The notes under the pieces were generated by a model. That model had not been told where the DNA came from. It saw only the letters and a program-made list of their open reading frames with translations, and ran no database searches. Shown here piece after piece: positions 44,125 to 55,240 of a stretch of DNA of 64,000 bases. Each line of letters starts with the position of its first letter. The stretch's first letter is position 1. The DNA is from Diphasiastrum complanatum (taxonomy: Eukaryota; Streptophyta; Lycopodiopsida; Lycopodiales; Lycopodiaceae), in assembly GCA_029204225.1 (NCBI GenBank), contig CM055104.1, forward strand, positions 46,195,835-46,259,834, written 5' to 3'. Position numbers and translations under genes: made by a program.

Positions 44125-44193
44125 ATGAAAAAATTGGAAAATAAGAATTTGAAAAAAGGGTGTCAGTTGAGATTTCAGACAGGGTTAACAAAC

Positions 44194-44460
44194 GTCGGTT
44201 GAGATGTGAGCGGAGGGCGTCGACTGAGATGTGAGCGAAGGGTATCGGCTGAGATGTGAGGGTATTGGCTGAGATGTGAGTGGAGGGCGTCGGCTGAGAT
44301 GTGATGGATGGCGTCGACTGAGATGTGATGGATGGCGTCGGCTGAGATGTGATGGAAAGGCGTCGACTGAGATGTGATGGAAAGGCATTGGCTGAGATGT
44401 GATGCAAAGGCGTCGGCTGAGATGTGATGGAAAGGCGTCGGCTGAGATGTAATGGAAATG
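44194..44460 (-). repeat. Minisatellite array B, 25-bp unit (~10 copies)
   Basis: Plus-strand unit GTCGGCTGAGATGTGATGG + AAAGGC, with 24-bp and shorter variants. The core GTCGRYTGAGATSTGA is shared with array C and with the reverse complement of array A. Confidence 0.88.
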
Positions 44461-45069
44461 AATGGTTTGTGAGGAACTGAGGTTGGGAAGGAAGGTGTGT
44501 GAAAGTGGAGGTGTTGTGGATAGAAGAGTATGGAGGATGTGTGGCAAACAAAGTATGGTGTGAACAATAGAAGTTTCTAAAAAGAAGATGTCAGTATATG
44601 TTTGTGACTAAGCAGAATGGATGAAGATATTGGGAGATGTAAGGAAAGTAGCTTTCGGTGAAAATGGGTGTTTGGAGATGATGAAAGAAAAGTGTGTATG
44701 ATTAAAAGGTGATACTCAATAGTGTAACAGAAGCATGTGGAATGCTTGCGCAATATTTCAAATGCTTTGTTCTCCACTGTTGATATTAGGTTTAGAGACT
44801 GTTTGTGATGGTGCTCTCAATGGGAAACACACTAGGATGGTTGATACTAGGTGGAGATGGTGTGGAAGCAACCACTAATGCACATAACAAGAGAGCGTCA
44901 GGATCATGTAGGAGAGCCAAAAAATTGCCAGTAGATTGTTGCCAGAGAGCTCCAGAGTTCGCACTTCGCTGAGGTGTGAATGACGTCGAGGTGATGGCAT
45001 TTATGGACGTCGTCGACTGGGTTCGGGCGCGATGGGACATGTCTGTTCGTTGGATTTTGAATGAGAAGC
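44461..45069. other. No recognisable gene between arrays B and C
   Basis: Non-coding in frame terms; the long minus-strand open stretches here are extensions of array translation. Confidence 0.45.
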
Positions 45070-45285
45070 GTCGGTCGAGATTTGATGGAGTCGCGTCAGT
45101 CAAGATTTGATGGAGTCGCGTCGATCGATATCTGATAAAAATCCATTGGTTGAGATTTGAGCGGATCCCGTCGGTTGAGATTTGAGCGGATCCTGTCGGT
45201 TGAGATTTGAACGGATCCCGTCGGTTGAGATTTGAGCGAATCCGTCGGTTGAGATTTGAACGGATCCCGTCGGTTGAGATTTGAC
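45070..45285 (-). repeat. Minisatellite array C, 25-bp unit (~9 copies)
   Basis: Plus-strand unit GTCGGTTGAGATTTGAGCGG + ATCCC, five nearly identical copies plus diverged ones at the 45070 side. It lies downstream of the minus-strand Gypsy integrase, i.e. in the 3' non-coding region. Confidence 0.9.
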
Positions 45286-45677
45286 AAACTCCCAATATGA
45301 AGGAATGGATCTGTGTGATGCAAGTGAAGAACTTCAAGTTGAAACATGACTGTGGCCTAGAGTAGAAGTTCTTATGAAAAGAGCGTATCCCCAGGAATGC
45401 TAGTATGCCTGAGATACCAGTTAGACAGAGATGAGGTGGCTACAGTGTGAGAATCATTTTCGATGGTGTAGCCTATCATTTGTTGATCTAGAACATCCAT
45501 GACCCATGAGTATGTACAGGAAGAAGAGAATGCATAGAAAGTACATAAGTAATGGTATGAAGTATAAACACGGAACGAGGTGAAAAATAGGCATGGAAAA
45601 CTAGAACTACAAGCAAGAACATAAGAAAAATAGAAAGAAAGAATAAAAAATGTAAAATATATACTAGGGAAAATATG

Positions 45678-48510
45678 TTAAATTGGGTCAACAAAAAACA
45701 ACTCTTCGTAATACCGCCTTAGACGACCACCGTTTACCATAGTATCTAGGAGGATTTCGTCAAGTGTTTGCAACTGGACTGCACCATTAGAAAAGATTTT
45801 ATTAATAACATACGGCCCCTCACTTCTGAATTTCAATTTGTCGAGGTGCTTCTTAGATGTACAAAGAAGCACCTGGTCACCTAAATGTAGATCTTTATTG
45901 CGTAGGTGACAGTCATGCCAGGCCTTTTGGCGTCATTTGTTAACCAGTTGTGTGTGGTAAGATATATGTCTTGTCTCGCATAACTGGGTTAACGTAAACA
46001 GCCTGGTTTTGAGTTGTTGTTTGATTGCAACTTTTTCACAGAGATCTGTTGAAAAAGCTTTCATGACTCGTAATGATCGGACTAAGAATTCTACTGGCAT
46101 TACCGCCTCTTGACCATATACTAAGTGGAAAGGGGTAACCCACCCAGTGGCTTTCTTCGGGGTGGTGCGGTAAGCCCAAAAAGCTGAGAAAAGTTTTGTT
46201 TCCCAATCAGAATGACTGGTTTCAACTATCTTGGTCAAAATTTTACATATCGTCTTGTTAGTTGATTAAGCCTGGCCATTACATCTAGGTAGTACGGTGT
46301 ACTTTTTCTGTGAACAACAAGGTAATGGCGTAGGAGGTTATCAATGACAGCATTTGAAAAAGGTGTGCCGCGATCACTAACTAGTTCAATGGGACAGCCA
46401 AAACATGTAATGATGTTTTGTAAAGAAAATGCGTGACTGTTTTTGCATTGGCATCTTTCGTTGCTCGAGCCTCCACCCACTTAGTGGCATAATCTGTGGC
46501 TATGAGGATGTAACGAGCTTGGGTATGTTTTTCTGTCTTGGCTCGTTGACAGACATCACACGCTTTAGTGATAGCAAACGTGTCCTTAAACAAAGATGGC
46601 CACCACATTCCTGCTCGAAGGATAATCTTCGTTGTGGCTTCAGCAGAAAAGTGGCCACCTCCAATGCCCTCATGAGCCTGAGATATGATAGGTCGTATCT
46701 CAGATTCATAAGCACATCGGCGAATGATATCGTCAACGCCCCTTTTGTAAAATTGTCCCACAATTAACTGAAAGGGCACTGCTTTTAGCAAAAATTTTCT
46801 TTTTGTCGCCGTACTCAGGCTTTCTTTGAGTCTGCCTGTTGTGAGGAACTGAGTGATCTCCTCAGCCCATAAGAGTGTAGCATCGATCTGAAAAAGGCAT
46901 GCATCAAGGAGATCATCGTTGACTGGTGTAGTTGCTTTTTCAGCACTTGGTAGTCTGGAAAGGTGGTCCGCCATGAAATGTTGGGTCCCTTTCCGAACGA
47001 TTACACAGAAATCAAATTCCTCTAAAATCAACAGCCATCGAGCTATACGTCCCTTTTTACAGGATTTATTAACGATGTATAGAAGGGCTTGATAGTCTGT
47101 GTAGAACGCAAAGGTCTGTCCTAATAAATAATGTCTTAGTTGTTGCACAGCAAAGATCATCACCAATGCTTCTCTCTCGGTGGTTGTATAGTTTACTTCA
47201 GCAGGCACCAATTGTTTGCTCAAGAAACGTATTGGGAAGTCTTTGTCATACTCGTCCGGTTGCGCAAGACGACCTCCAATGGCATACTTACTTGCGTTAG
47301 TATGCACATGGAACTCTTTTGTGTAATCTGGCGAGCGGAGTATGGGAGTCGTGGTGAGGGCTGTTTTCAACTCCTCAAAGGCCTTAATTCGTTCTTCGGT
47401 CCAGCGAGGATCTACCACAACTAAACAAATGAGGCGTGCCTTGCCGGCATAGTCGATTATAAAGATGCGATAATAATTTCTATGACCGAGGAAGACATAT
47501 ACTTCCTTCACTGTTGCAGGTAAGGGCATTTCCACTATAACCTTGATTTTTGACGGGTCGATAGAAATACCGTCCTTTGAAATTATATGCCCGAGTACGA
47601 CCCCATGGGTGACTCATATTTGGCATTTATCAGGGTTTATTGAGATTCCAAATCTACGACAGCGAATGAAGATTTTCTCCAGGGCAAAATGTGTGTACTT
47701 GTTGAGGAATGTACACCTAGATCGTCGAGATATATCTCCACGATCCGATGTAACAGATCTTGAAAGGCCAGTTGCATGACCCTTTGGAACGTTGAAGGGG
47801 CGTTGCATAAGCCAAAAGGCATAACGTTATAAGCATAAACCTCATTCTCTATTGCAAAGGCCATTTTATATTTATCTTCAGGGGCTATTTGAACAAGGAA
47901 ATACTCGCTGAATCCTATTCGATCTATCTCCTCGTCAGGATCTTTAAGGTTTAGTGGAATTGTCTTAGCGAGTCCTTCAAAGGAATTGGAACTTGGTGTA
48001 GGTTCCCGATGCGGCTGTGGTAACTGGATAGCAACGTCATCCAGTGTAAAGTCTTTGAACTTCTGTGGAAGATCAAAAGGTGGGTCGACAAAAGGTTCGG
48101 AAACTTTGGAAATCATCTGAGGTGATTCACTACTGGATGTGGAAGCTTGGTCGGATTGTTTGGTTTCTGTCCCTTTTGACAAGGGCTTGATCGGCTGTTT
48201 ATGCTTCTCACGCATCTGTTTTTGACCCTCGGTTAATTTTGTATCAATAACTTTAGATTTTTGTAATCGGAGTTTTTGTGGTTTTTGAGTGGGCAGTGTT
48301 GGTGCCTCACTTATCATATCGTCGTCGATTGTATCCCAGACTTCGTCGGGATATACATCCCATGTATATACTTTGGATTTGGGCTTGTATGTTTGTGTGT
48401 TGGGTACCTTGGATGTCAGTTGGACGTGAGCCAACGGTCCTGGTGTCGTTATCTCCTTAGGAATTGATTTTGGTGGATAAGGTTGTGCATCTAGATATAG
48501 GAGTACATGT
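45678..48510 (-). pseudogene. Ty3/gypsy pol, decayed (RT, RNase H, integrase)
   Basis: Minus-strand order from 48434: a linker, then RT lacking its N-terminal third, resuming at YFLVQIAPEDKYKMAF, YNVMPFGLCNAPSTFQRVMQ and the catalytic YLDD (~47715); frameshift; FIRCRRFGISINPDKCQI; connection and RNase H (47535-46900: PILRSPDYTKEFHVHTNASK, TTEREALVMIFAVQQLRHYL, DYQALLYIVNK, ADHLSRLPS); integrase zinc region (HEGIGGGHFSAEAT, CDVCQRAK); frameshift; CPIELVSDRGTPFSNAVID; SAFWAYRTTPKKATGWVTPF; C-terminal GPYVINKIFSNGAVQLQTL. RT-RNase H-integrase order is diagnostic for Ty3/gypsy. At least three frameshifts. Cut at ~48516 by the Copia-3 LTR. Confidence 0.9.
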
Positions 48511-48516
48511 TCATCC

Positions 48517-49306
48517 TGTTAAAATTGAAAAACAATCCATATTGATTTCTTGGCTTGTTACAAATGTTGTACCATGCAAGTATGTAGCTCATCAATGCAA
48601 AATGCCAAGTTTGGCCTACATAGAACTCGAGCTACATGGTTATGTATTATCTAGTTTGATAAATGCAACTTGCATATAGTTTGTAGACATAGAATTAGCA
48701 TGATTATGCTTGTAGAAACTCGTGGCAACTCACATGCATTAATTGTAAGTGATCCATAGTGACATGCAAGGCATGCACAAAGTTTAATGGACACATGCAT
48801 GATGATTTGGACATTTCTAGTTAGAACTAGTACACTTGTAAAAAGTTGGTAGAATTTAATGCATGACAAGTGACAAATGTCACATAGACTCTAGATGTCA
48901 TTTTGGAATGGATAGATATGGTTCTACCTCGAGCTACCTCAATCTCCATAAATATGTGTAGCTCTCCACACAATCAATAATGAAGAACCAAAGTTTTGTA
49001 GCTATCTCATGCTTGGTTGGATCTAAACTATTTTTTCTTGTTATCTCTCTAGCTCTCTCTCTCTCTCTCTCTAACTCGTGTTGAGACTAATGCTTATGCA
49101 TTGTAATCTTGTACTTTTAATCATTCTTTGATTCATTGCTATCATAGTCTATTGATAGCATGCTAGATTGTGAATTAGCCATATCTTCTGAACTAGATCT
49201 TGTTAAACAATCTAGAATCAAGGTACTGTGCCAATCACAAAGCTTAACTAAGATCAGTCACTCTTGTGGACATTCCCCACACATGTGAATTTTGAAATTT
49301 TCAACA
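48517..49306 (+). repeat. Copia-3 5' LTR
   Basis: 790 bp, TGTTAAAATTG..TTTTCAACA. It holds a (CT)n microsatellite (49041-49073) and CCACACATGTGAATT (~49278), a one-base variant of the CACGTG palindrome. Confidence 0.85.
49041..49073 (+). repeat. (CT)n microsatellite
   Basis: CT dinucleotides with one AG interruption inside the Copia-3 LTR. Confidence 0.9.
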
Positions 49307-49318
49307 TGGTATCAGAGC
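49307..49318 (+). other. Copia-3 primer-binding site
   Basis: TGGTATCAGAGC directly after the LTR. Leader 49319-50064 is non-coding and contains GCACGTGTGAAAA (~49493) and TTTCACACGTGCCAAA (~49832). Confidence 0.92.
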
Positions 49319-50064
49319 CACATTAAGCTTTGCATGCTAACAACTCTGATTGTACAAGAAACTGAGAGCTAAATCGAACAAAAAAGCAGTTTTGCACTTT
49401 TCTAACTCTTCTCTGAAGTGTATTTGGATCAAATCGGACTTGAACTGAATTTTTAGACCTGAATTGAGGAAGTACGGAATTCTAGAATTCTGCACGTGTG
49501 AAAATCAGAGTTTTTCAATCCCTTTGTTCTCCTTACTTATAGATCCAAAGATAGCAGTGTTATAGCTGGATGGAAAGCATTTGATCTGTACTTTCCATAG
49601 AAATTGAAACCAAATCAATCTGATGTGTCTAGCAAGAGTTATAAGCTCTTAAAGAGGATAGGGATAGGTCCAAAATCTAAGTGACAGCATTTTGATTTGA
49701 TTTAATTATACTTTGTTCTGAATCCATTGTTTTGAGCATCCAACACAAGAAACTGTAGATCAAGACTGAGTTTGAAGTATTTGAACACCCTTTGAGCCTT
49801 CTGAGTGTCAATAGTGTTTTCTTTTGAAGCATTTCACACGTGCCAAAGTAGGATTCAAACCAGCCAAAGTGTCTCAAACCACTTTTTGTGTCTGATCTAG
49901 ATAACTTGTCTTGTTGGATATTTCAGATTCATCTCATATATAATTGCAAGTGTTTCACATAGAAAGGTAGTTCAACCTTGAAAATACCTATAGTGAAAGA
50001 GAGCAGCAACTCTAAGTCTGATAGGAACAAGCTCAAACATATCTCATAAGAAGTCTTCATTATA

Positions 50065-50868
50065 ATGGCATCTCAGGGAGGATATCTTCTAGAAGCCAGT
50101 GAAAGACTAAACACTTCTAATTACTCAATTTGGAAGTTAAGAATGGAGTCTGTTTTGATTCTCCAGGATGTTATGGATATTGTGCTTGGTGTTGAGGAGG
50201 AGCCTCAAGCACAGGTTGAAATTCCTAAATATAAGAAGAGAGCTAGAATGGCTCTACATTTCATTAAGATGAATGTATCTAATGAAATTTTGAAAGAGAT
50301 AGGATCTTGCACTACAGCCAGAGAAGCTTGGGATGCACTAAAGACCATCTATGAAGCAAAGAATACTTCTAGAATACTCACTCTTAAAAATCAGATTTTC
50401 CAAAGTTTCCAAAGAAGTGAAGAGAGTACATCTAACTATGTTCTGAGAGTTAAAGATTTACATAGAGAGCTTTCCTGTGTTGGTGTTACCATTAACCAAG
50501 TTGAGCTAGTTCAAATCATACTGAATGGCTTGAGAGATGACTATGATAATCTTGTTCAGTCTTTTGCTATTAAGGAGGAGTTACCTAATCTAGAAACTCT
50601 CCAATGAATTTTTATTTCTGAAGAATCTAGACAAAGCTATAAACTCTCCAGGATGAACAAACTTGAACATGGTGGAAGTGACAAAGCCCTCTTTGTCAAA
50701 GGCAAGCAGAAAGGAAGGAGTAAGAACCAATTCTCTCAAGCATACAACAAAGACAAAGCCAAAGATCGAGATCAAGATGGTGAAGAGGATGAAACATCTC
50801 ATCTCTCTAACTCAAAAACCAAGAAGAAGAAAGTGAAGTGCTTCTTCTGTGACAAAAAGGGGCACTAT
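50065..50868 (+). pseudogene. Copia-3 gag, broken in the zinc knuckle
   Basis: ATG 50065; NYSIWKLRMESVLILQDVMD as in Copia-1; TGA at 50605-50607; then Lys-rich linker and CFFCDKKGHYA, where the foreign segment begins before the last Cys of the CCHC knuckle. The copy is closely related to Copia-1 in Gag order and wording. Confidence 0.88.
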
Positions 50869-52922
50869 GCCCCTTTATTGACTAGGCCAGAATGGCTGCA
50901 TGCAGAGAGAACACTAACATAGGTCACATCATCAGGCTTTAAGCCTTCCCTTTGCATTTGCTCCAAAAGTATGAGAGCCTCCTTGCTAAGACCTTGCTGT
51001 GCATATCCTGCAATTATTGCATTCCATGACACCACGTTCCGTTCATGCATGTTGTTGAACACCTGACGAGCATCCTCTATGCACCCACATTTTGCATACA
51101 TGTCAACAAGGGTGCTCCCTACAATCACATCTGACTCAAAGCCTCTTTTAATGATGTCCGAATGGAGTTGCTTGCCCTGTTCTAGGGCTGCAATGCTGCC
51201 ACATGCTTTTAGGAGAACAACATATGTGACAATGTCTGGCTGCACACCTTCGTGTTTCATTCGCTCATACAGATCAAGAGCCTCCTTGCCAAGACCCTGC
51301 TGTGCATATCCTGCAATTATTGCTGTCCATGACACCAGGTCCTGTTCATGCATGTTGTTGAACACCTGACGTGCATCCTCTATGCGCCCACACTTAGCAT
51401 ACATGTCAACGAGGGTGCTCCCAACAATCACATCCGACTCAAATCCACTCTTAATGATGTCTGAATGGAGCTTTTTGCCCTGTTCCAGTGCTGCAATGCT
51501 CGCACATGCTTTTAGGAGAACAACATATGTGACATTGTCAGGCTGCACACCTTCCTCTTTCATTTGCTCATACAGATCAAGAGCCTCCTTGCCAAGCCCT
51601 TGCTGTGCATATCCTGAGATCATTGCATTCCATGACACCACCTCTCGTTCATGCATTCTGTCGAACACCTTGTGTGCATTTTCTATGCACCCACATTTTG
51701 CATACATGTCAACAAGGGTGCTCCCTAAGATCGCATCCAACTCAAAGCCCGTTTCAACGATCTCCGAATGGAACTGCTTGCCCTGTTCCAGGGCTGCAAC
51801 ACTGGCACATGCTTTTAGAAGAACAACATATGTGACAATGCTGGGCTGCACACCTTCCTGTTTCATTTGCTCATACAGATCAAGAGACTCTTTGCCAAGA
51901 CCTTGGTCTGCGTATCCTGCAAACATTGCATTCCATGACACGATGTTTCGTTCAGGCATGTTGTTGAACACACGACACGCATCCTCTACACGCCCACATT
52001 TTGCATACATGTCAACAAGGGTGCTCCCTATAATCACATCCAACTCAAAGCCAATTTTAATGATGTCCACATGGAGCTGCTTGCCCTGTTCCAGGGCAGC
52101 AATGCTAGCACATGCTTGTAGGAGAACAATATATGTAACAATGTCAGGCTGCAAATCTTCCTGATTCATTTGCTCATACAGATCAAGGGCCTCCTTGCCA
52201 AGTCCCTGTTGTGCATATCCTGCAATAATTGCTGTCCATGACGCCACATCCGGTTCGTGCATGCTGTCAAACACCTTACGTGCATCCTCTATGCGACCAC
52301 ATTTTGCATACATGTCAACAAGCGTGCTCCCTACGATGACATCTGACTCGTACCCACTTTCAATGATGTCTAAATGGAGTTGCTTGCCTTGTTCCAGGGC
52401 TGAGATCCTGGTGCATGCTTTTAGGACAACAACAAATGCGAACTTGTCCGGTGCTATGCCTGTCTGTTGCATTTGCTGAAAAAGATTGATAGCCTCCTCA
52501 CCCTGTCTATGATTGGCATATGCAGAGATGATGGTAGTCCATGAAAATACATTGCGTCTAGGCATTGAGTCAAACACTTTGCGTGCATCCAACACACTAC
52601 CGCACTTGGCATACATGTTAACAAGGGTGTTTCCTAGGATCATGTTTGAATCAAGTCGCTGTTGAACTATGAGAGCATGCACTTGCTTGCCCTCCGCCAG
52701 GGCTTTCCTTCTGGTGCACCCCTTCAGAAGGCAAGCATAGATGTTGATAGGAGCTTGAATATTTGCCTGAACCATAAGCTCCAGCATATGCAGTGCTTCT
52801 TTTAATCGTCCCTCCTGACAGAGTTTGCTCACATTTCCACCGTTGCCCAAGGAATTAGCTACCCTGCCTGCATCACAATGATTCATATAATGACTATAAA
52901 AAGAAACATGAAAAAGTCTCAC
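50865..52922 (-). CDS. PLS-class pentatricopeptide-repeat protein fragment, 685 aa
   Basis: PPR proteins bind organellar RNA one base per repeat for editing, splicing or stability; this follows from the family. The minus-strand frame from ATG 52922 has six near-identical P-L-S triplets of 101 residues, each with GKQLHxDIIxxGFExDVIxG, LVDMYAKCG (~residues 104, 205, 306, 407, 508, 609) and AGYAQQGLGKEALDLYEQM. At DNA level this is a 303-bp tandem repeat. It ends VLSACSHSGLVNKGA with TAG (50865-50867) supplied by the Copia zinc-knuckle sequence, so E and DYW domains are lost. The start may not be native: an AG acceptor (TTGTGATGCAG, ~52868) and open sequence at 52919-53212 suggest an upstream exon. 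Likely a captured or invaded fragment. Confidence 0.85.
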   Translation of the reverse strand: MRLFHVSFYSHYMNHCDAGRVANSLGNGGNVSKLCQEGRLKEALHMLELMVQANIQAPINIYACLLKGCTRRKALAEGKQVHALIVQQRLDSNMILGNTLVNMYAKCGSVLDARKVFDSMPRRNVFSWTTIISAYANHRQGEEAINLFQQMQQTGIAPDKFAFVVVLKACTRISALEQGKQLHLDIIESGYESDVIVGSTLVDMYAKCGRIEDARKVFDSMHEPDVASWTAIIAGYAQQGLGKEALDLYEQMNQEDLQPDIVTYIVLLQACASIAALEQGKQLHVDIIKIGFELDVIIGSTLVDMYAKCGRVEDACRVFNNMPERNIVSWNAMFAGYADQGLGKESLDLYEQMKQEGVQPSIVTYVVLLKACASVAALEQGKQFHSEIVETGFELDAILGSTLVDMYAKCGCIENAHKVFDRMHEREVVSWNAMISGYAQQGLGKEALDLYEQMKEEGVQPDNVTYVVLLKACASIAALEQGKKLHSDIIKSGFESDVIVGSTLVDMYAKCGRIEDARQVFNNMHEQDLVSWTAIIAGYAQQGLGKEALDLYERMKHEGVQPDIVTYVVLLKACGSIAALEQGKQLHSDIIKRGFESDVIVGSTLVDMYAKCGCIEDARQVFNNMHERNVVSWNAIIAGYAQQGLSKEALILLEQMQREGLKPDDVTYVSVLSACSHSGLVNKGA

Positions 52923-53212
52923 ACTGGAAATTTTGAAAGACCAGCAGAAAAGAAGAGATGCTGTGCTCTCAGCCTAGGTCTCCAAAAACCATACCATAAT
53001 TTCAATCCACCACCAGATTGTGTCTGACCCACTGTCATAGTGGTCACCTTTGCTGTAGCACGGGGGTTGTTTAACCGACCTTCAATCCATAGACCCTCGT
53101 GTGTACTCTTATGTTCAAAGTCAGGGTACTTTTGATTTGTCTGCATAACAATAAACACATAGATCGGCGGACATAACAGCATCAACTTGGAAAATTTGAC
53201 CATAATAACCAA
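52919..53212 (-). pseudogene. Possible upstream exon of the PPR gene fragment
   Basis: Minus-strand open stretch containing HEGLWIEGRLNNPRATAKVT and GLKLWYGFWRPRLRAQHLFF, ending at TGA just before the PPR frame. I do not recognise it. Coding-like composition and position before a splice acceptor make a 5' exon plausible; otherwise it is unrelated filler. Confidence 0.3.
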
Positions 53213-53394
53213 TCAATCAGTCTCTTGTACCATAGTAGTACAAGAAAAAGTCCTTTCACAGGGCCCTAATTAAAAGCATTAGCCAAAGAAACCACTTAAC
53301 AATTTTGGACATGACAACGAATTATTATTCTACAACAAATAATTCATAACTCATCTCATGAAACATCTAGCCATACAAAAATCTCAATGAACTA

Positions 53395-53525
53395 GAAGCT
53401 CGAAGATATCTCATGACTCTGATAAGAGCCTTCCAATGTGCTACACCAGGATTAGTCATAAACTGACTGAGAGAGGTGACTGCAAAAGCTAGATCATGGT
53501 GTACATAAGAGATCCTATAATAGAA
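53395..53525 (-). pseudogene. Copia RT C-terminal scrap inside the insert
   Basis: The minus strand reads (I)GSLMYTMI, then FAVTSLSQFMTNPGVAHWKA and LIRVMRYL. It is a ~130-bp RT piece from another Copia lineage. It adjoins the right edge of the PPR-bearing segment, so that segment is itself composite. Confidence 0.75.
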
Positions 53526-53538
53526 TGGAAAGTATACT

Positions 53539-54945
53539 CAGAAGAAAAACCAACTCAAGCAAGCTAATCTCTCCAAAGAGATTGAAGAAGATTCTGTTGC
53601 AAGTGATGGAGAAGGATCACTTATGGTGTCCAGTTTTTCTTCATTACCTTTCAAGAAAGATGGAGCTTGGTACATAGACAATGGAGCCTCTTCACATATG
53701 TGCTGTTCAAAGGAGTCATTTGACTCAATCTTACCTTTCAAAGGACTCAAGAGATCTATTTACACAACTAATGATCATGAGTGTCCAATAGAAGAAATTG
53801 GCAACATTCCATTGAAACTTGCTTCTTCAAAAGTTCTTGCACTTTCTAATGTTCTTTTCATTCCAAAACTTACAAAGAGCTTAATTAGTGTGGGAAAGTT
53901 GCTTGATAATGGTTGTGTTGTAAAGTTCAACTCCAATACTTGTTTAATCAAGAGAAAATATGAGATCCTTGCTGATGGAACTAGATGTGGTGGAATTTTT
54001 AAGTTGAATTTTTATGAGAATGCAAACCTTTGTGAAGTTGTTTTGTTATCTAAGGAGGAGCTGTGGCATAGAAGGTTGGGACATCCTAACTTTACATCTA
54101 TGTCTTCTATGGTTAAGAAGGAGAAGGCTATTGGTCTTCCAAAATCTCTTTCTAAAGATTTCAAGCCTTATGAGGCTTGTGCCATTGCAAAGTCACACAG
54201 AAAGCCATATCATAAGTCTTTTATAAAGACTACTTATCCATTGAAACTCATACATTCAGATGTACATTTTTCCTCTTCTAAAAGTATTGGTGGTGCAACA
54301 TGTTTTGTCACCTTTATTGATGACTTTACTAGATACACTTGGTTGTATCTACTTTCTTCAAAGGCTATGGTTTTTTATCACTTCCTTATCTTCAAAACTT
54401 ATGTAGATAAACAATTTTCTTGCAAAGTTAAAGCTTTAAGATGCGATGGAGGAGGTGAATATATCTCCAACAAGTTTCATAATTATTGTGAAGGTGAAGG
54501 AATAAAGAGAGAATTTTCTTGTGCCTATTCTCCATCCCAAAATGGAGTAACTGAGAGGAAAAACAGATCTTTATGTGAATGTGCTAAAGCAATTCGAGTA
54601 GCAGCTTCTTTGCCTATTGAATATTGGGGTGAAGCTATAAATTGTGCAAACTATTTGTGCAATAGATTACCTCACAATGCTCTTGCTGGAAAAACACCTT
54701 TTGAAGTCTTGTTTCAGAAAAAACCTAAGGTAGATCACCTTAGAGTTTTTGGTTGTACTTGCTTTGTTAATATGCCCTTGGAAACAAGGAAAAGAGATTA
54801 TCCTAATTCTGTTAAAGGGATCATGGTTGGATATGCATCTAACAAGAAAGCTCACAGGATCTATGTTCCCTCTACCTCAACTACAATTGAGAGTAGAGAT
54901 GTGATATTCCATGAAGATCAAAAATACATTCTTGAGAAGGCCATG
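53539..54945 (+). pseudogene. Copia-3 protease-integrase
   Basis: It resumes QKKNQLKQANLSKEIEED, missing only about four codons of the knuckle end compared with Copia-4. Protease WYIDNGASSHM keeps the catalytic Asp but has Asn for Ser/Thr. Then GAG-pre-integrase LWHRRLGHPN (~54060), integrase IHSDVHFSS, RCDGGGEYIS, SPSQNGVTERKNRS, and GCTCFVNMPLETRK. The frame is open throughout and then cut by repeat X at 54946. Confidence 0.9.
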
Positions 54946-55240
54946 TAAGTTGTTTGGATGGTATTATATTGAAAATCATATGCATCTTTGAATGATATTG
55001 TTTTCAATGACATTGTTTTCAGAGTTTGTCAATGTTTTCAAGGTCCCTATGTTTATTATAATGTACAAATCTTATTATTTGTAGGGTTCTACATTTGCAA
55101 ATATTGGAGCTCGTTACACAATAGTATGAAATGTATTTTGCTAAACATAAATGTACATGGGTATTTGGTCATGCAAGATATTTTCAATTTTGATTTTGTA
55201 ATTTATATTTGTGGATTTGGTTCTAGAATTTTGTAAGTTG
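54946..55240 (+). repeat. Dispersed repeat X, copy 2
   Basis: Matches 24386-24714. In both places the left end of homology is TAAGTTGTTTGGATGG; here it abuts Copia-3 integrase sequence exactly. Confidence 0.75.

Larger units (their letters stand above)
48517..54945 (+). mobile_element. Copia-3: 5' part of a Copia split by a PPR-bearing insert
   Basis: 5' LTR (48517-49306), primer site, gag to mid zinc knuckle (50065-50868), foreign segment (~50869-53538), then protease-integrase (53539-54945). RT, RNase H and 3' LTR are missing; repeat X starts at 54946. No 3' duplication can be assigned. It interrupts the minus-strand Gypsy pol on its left. Confidence 0.85.

Noticed and set aside
43973-45347. 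Repetitive minus-strand frames (HLSRRLSITSQPT, NRRDPFKSQPT types)
   Set aside because: Products of arrays B and C read in several frames, not protein genes.
51079-52479. Long plus-strand frames opposite the PPR gene (up to 260 aa)
   Set aside because: They mirror the 303-bp repeat of the minus-strand PPR frame and encode repeats without family resemblance, so they are antisense shadows.
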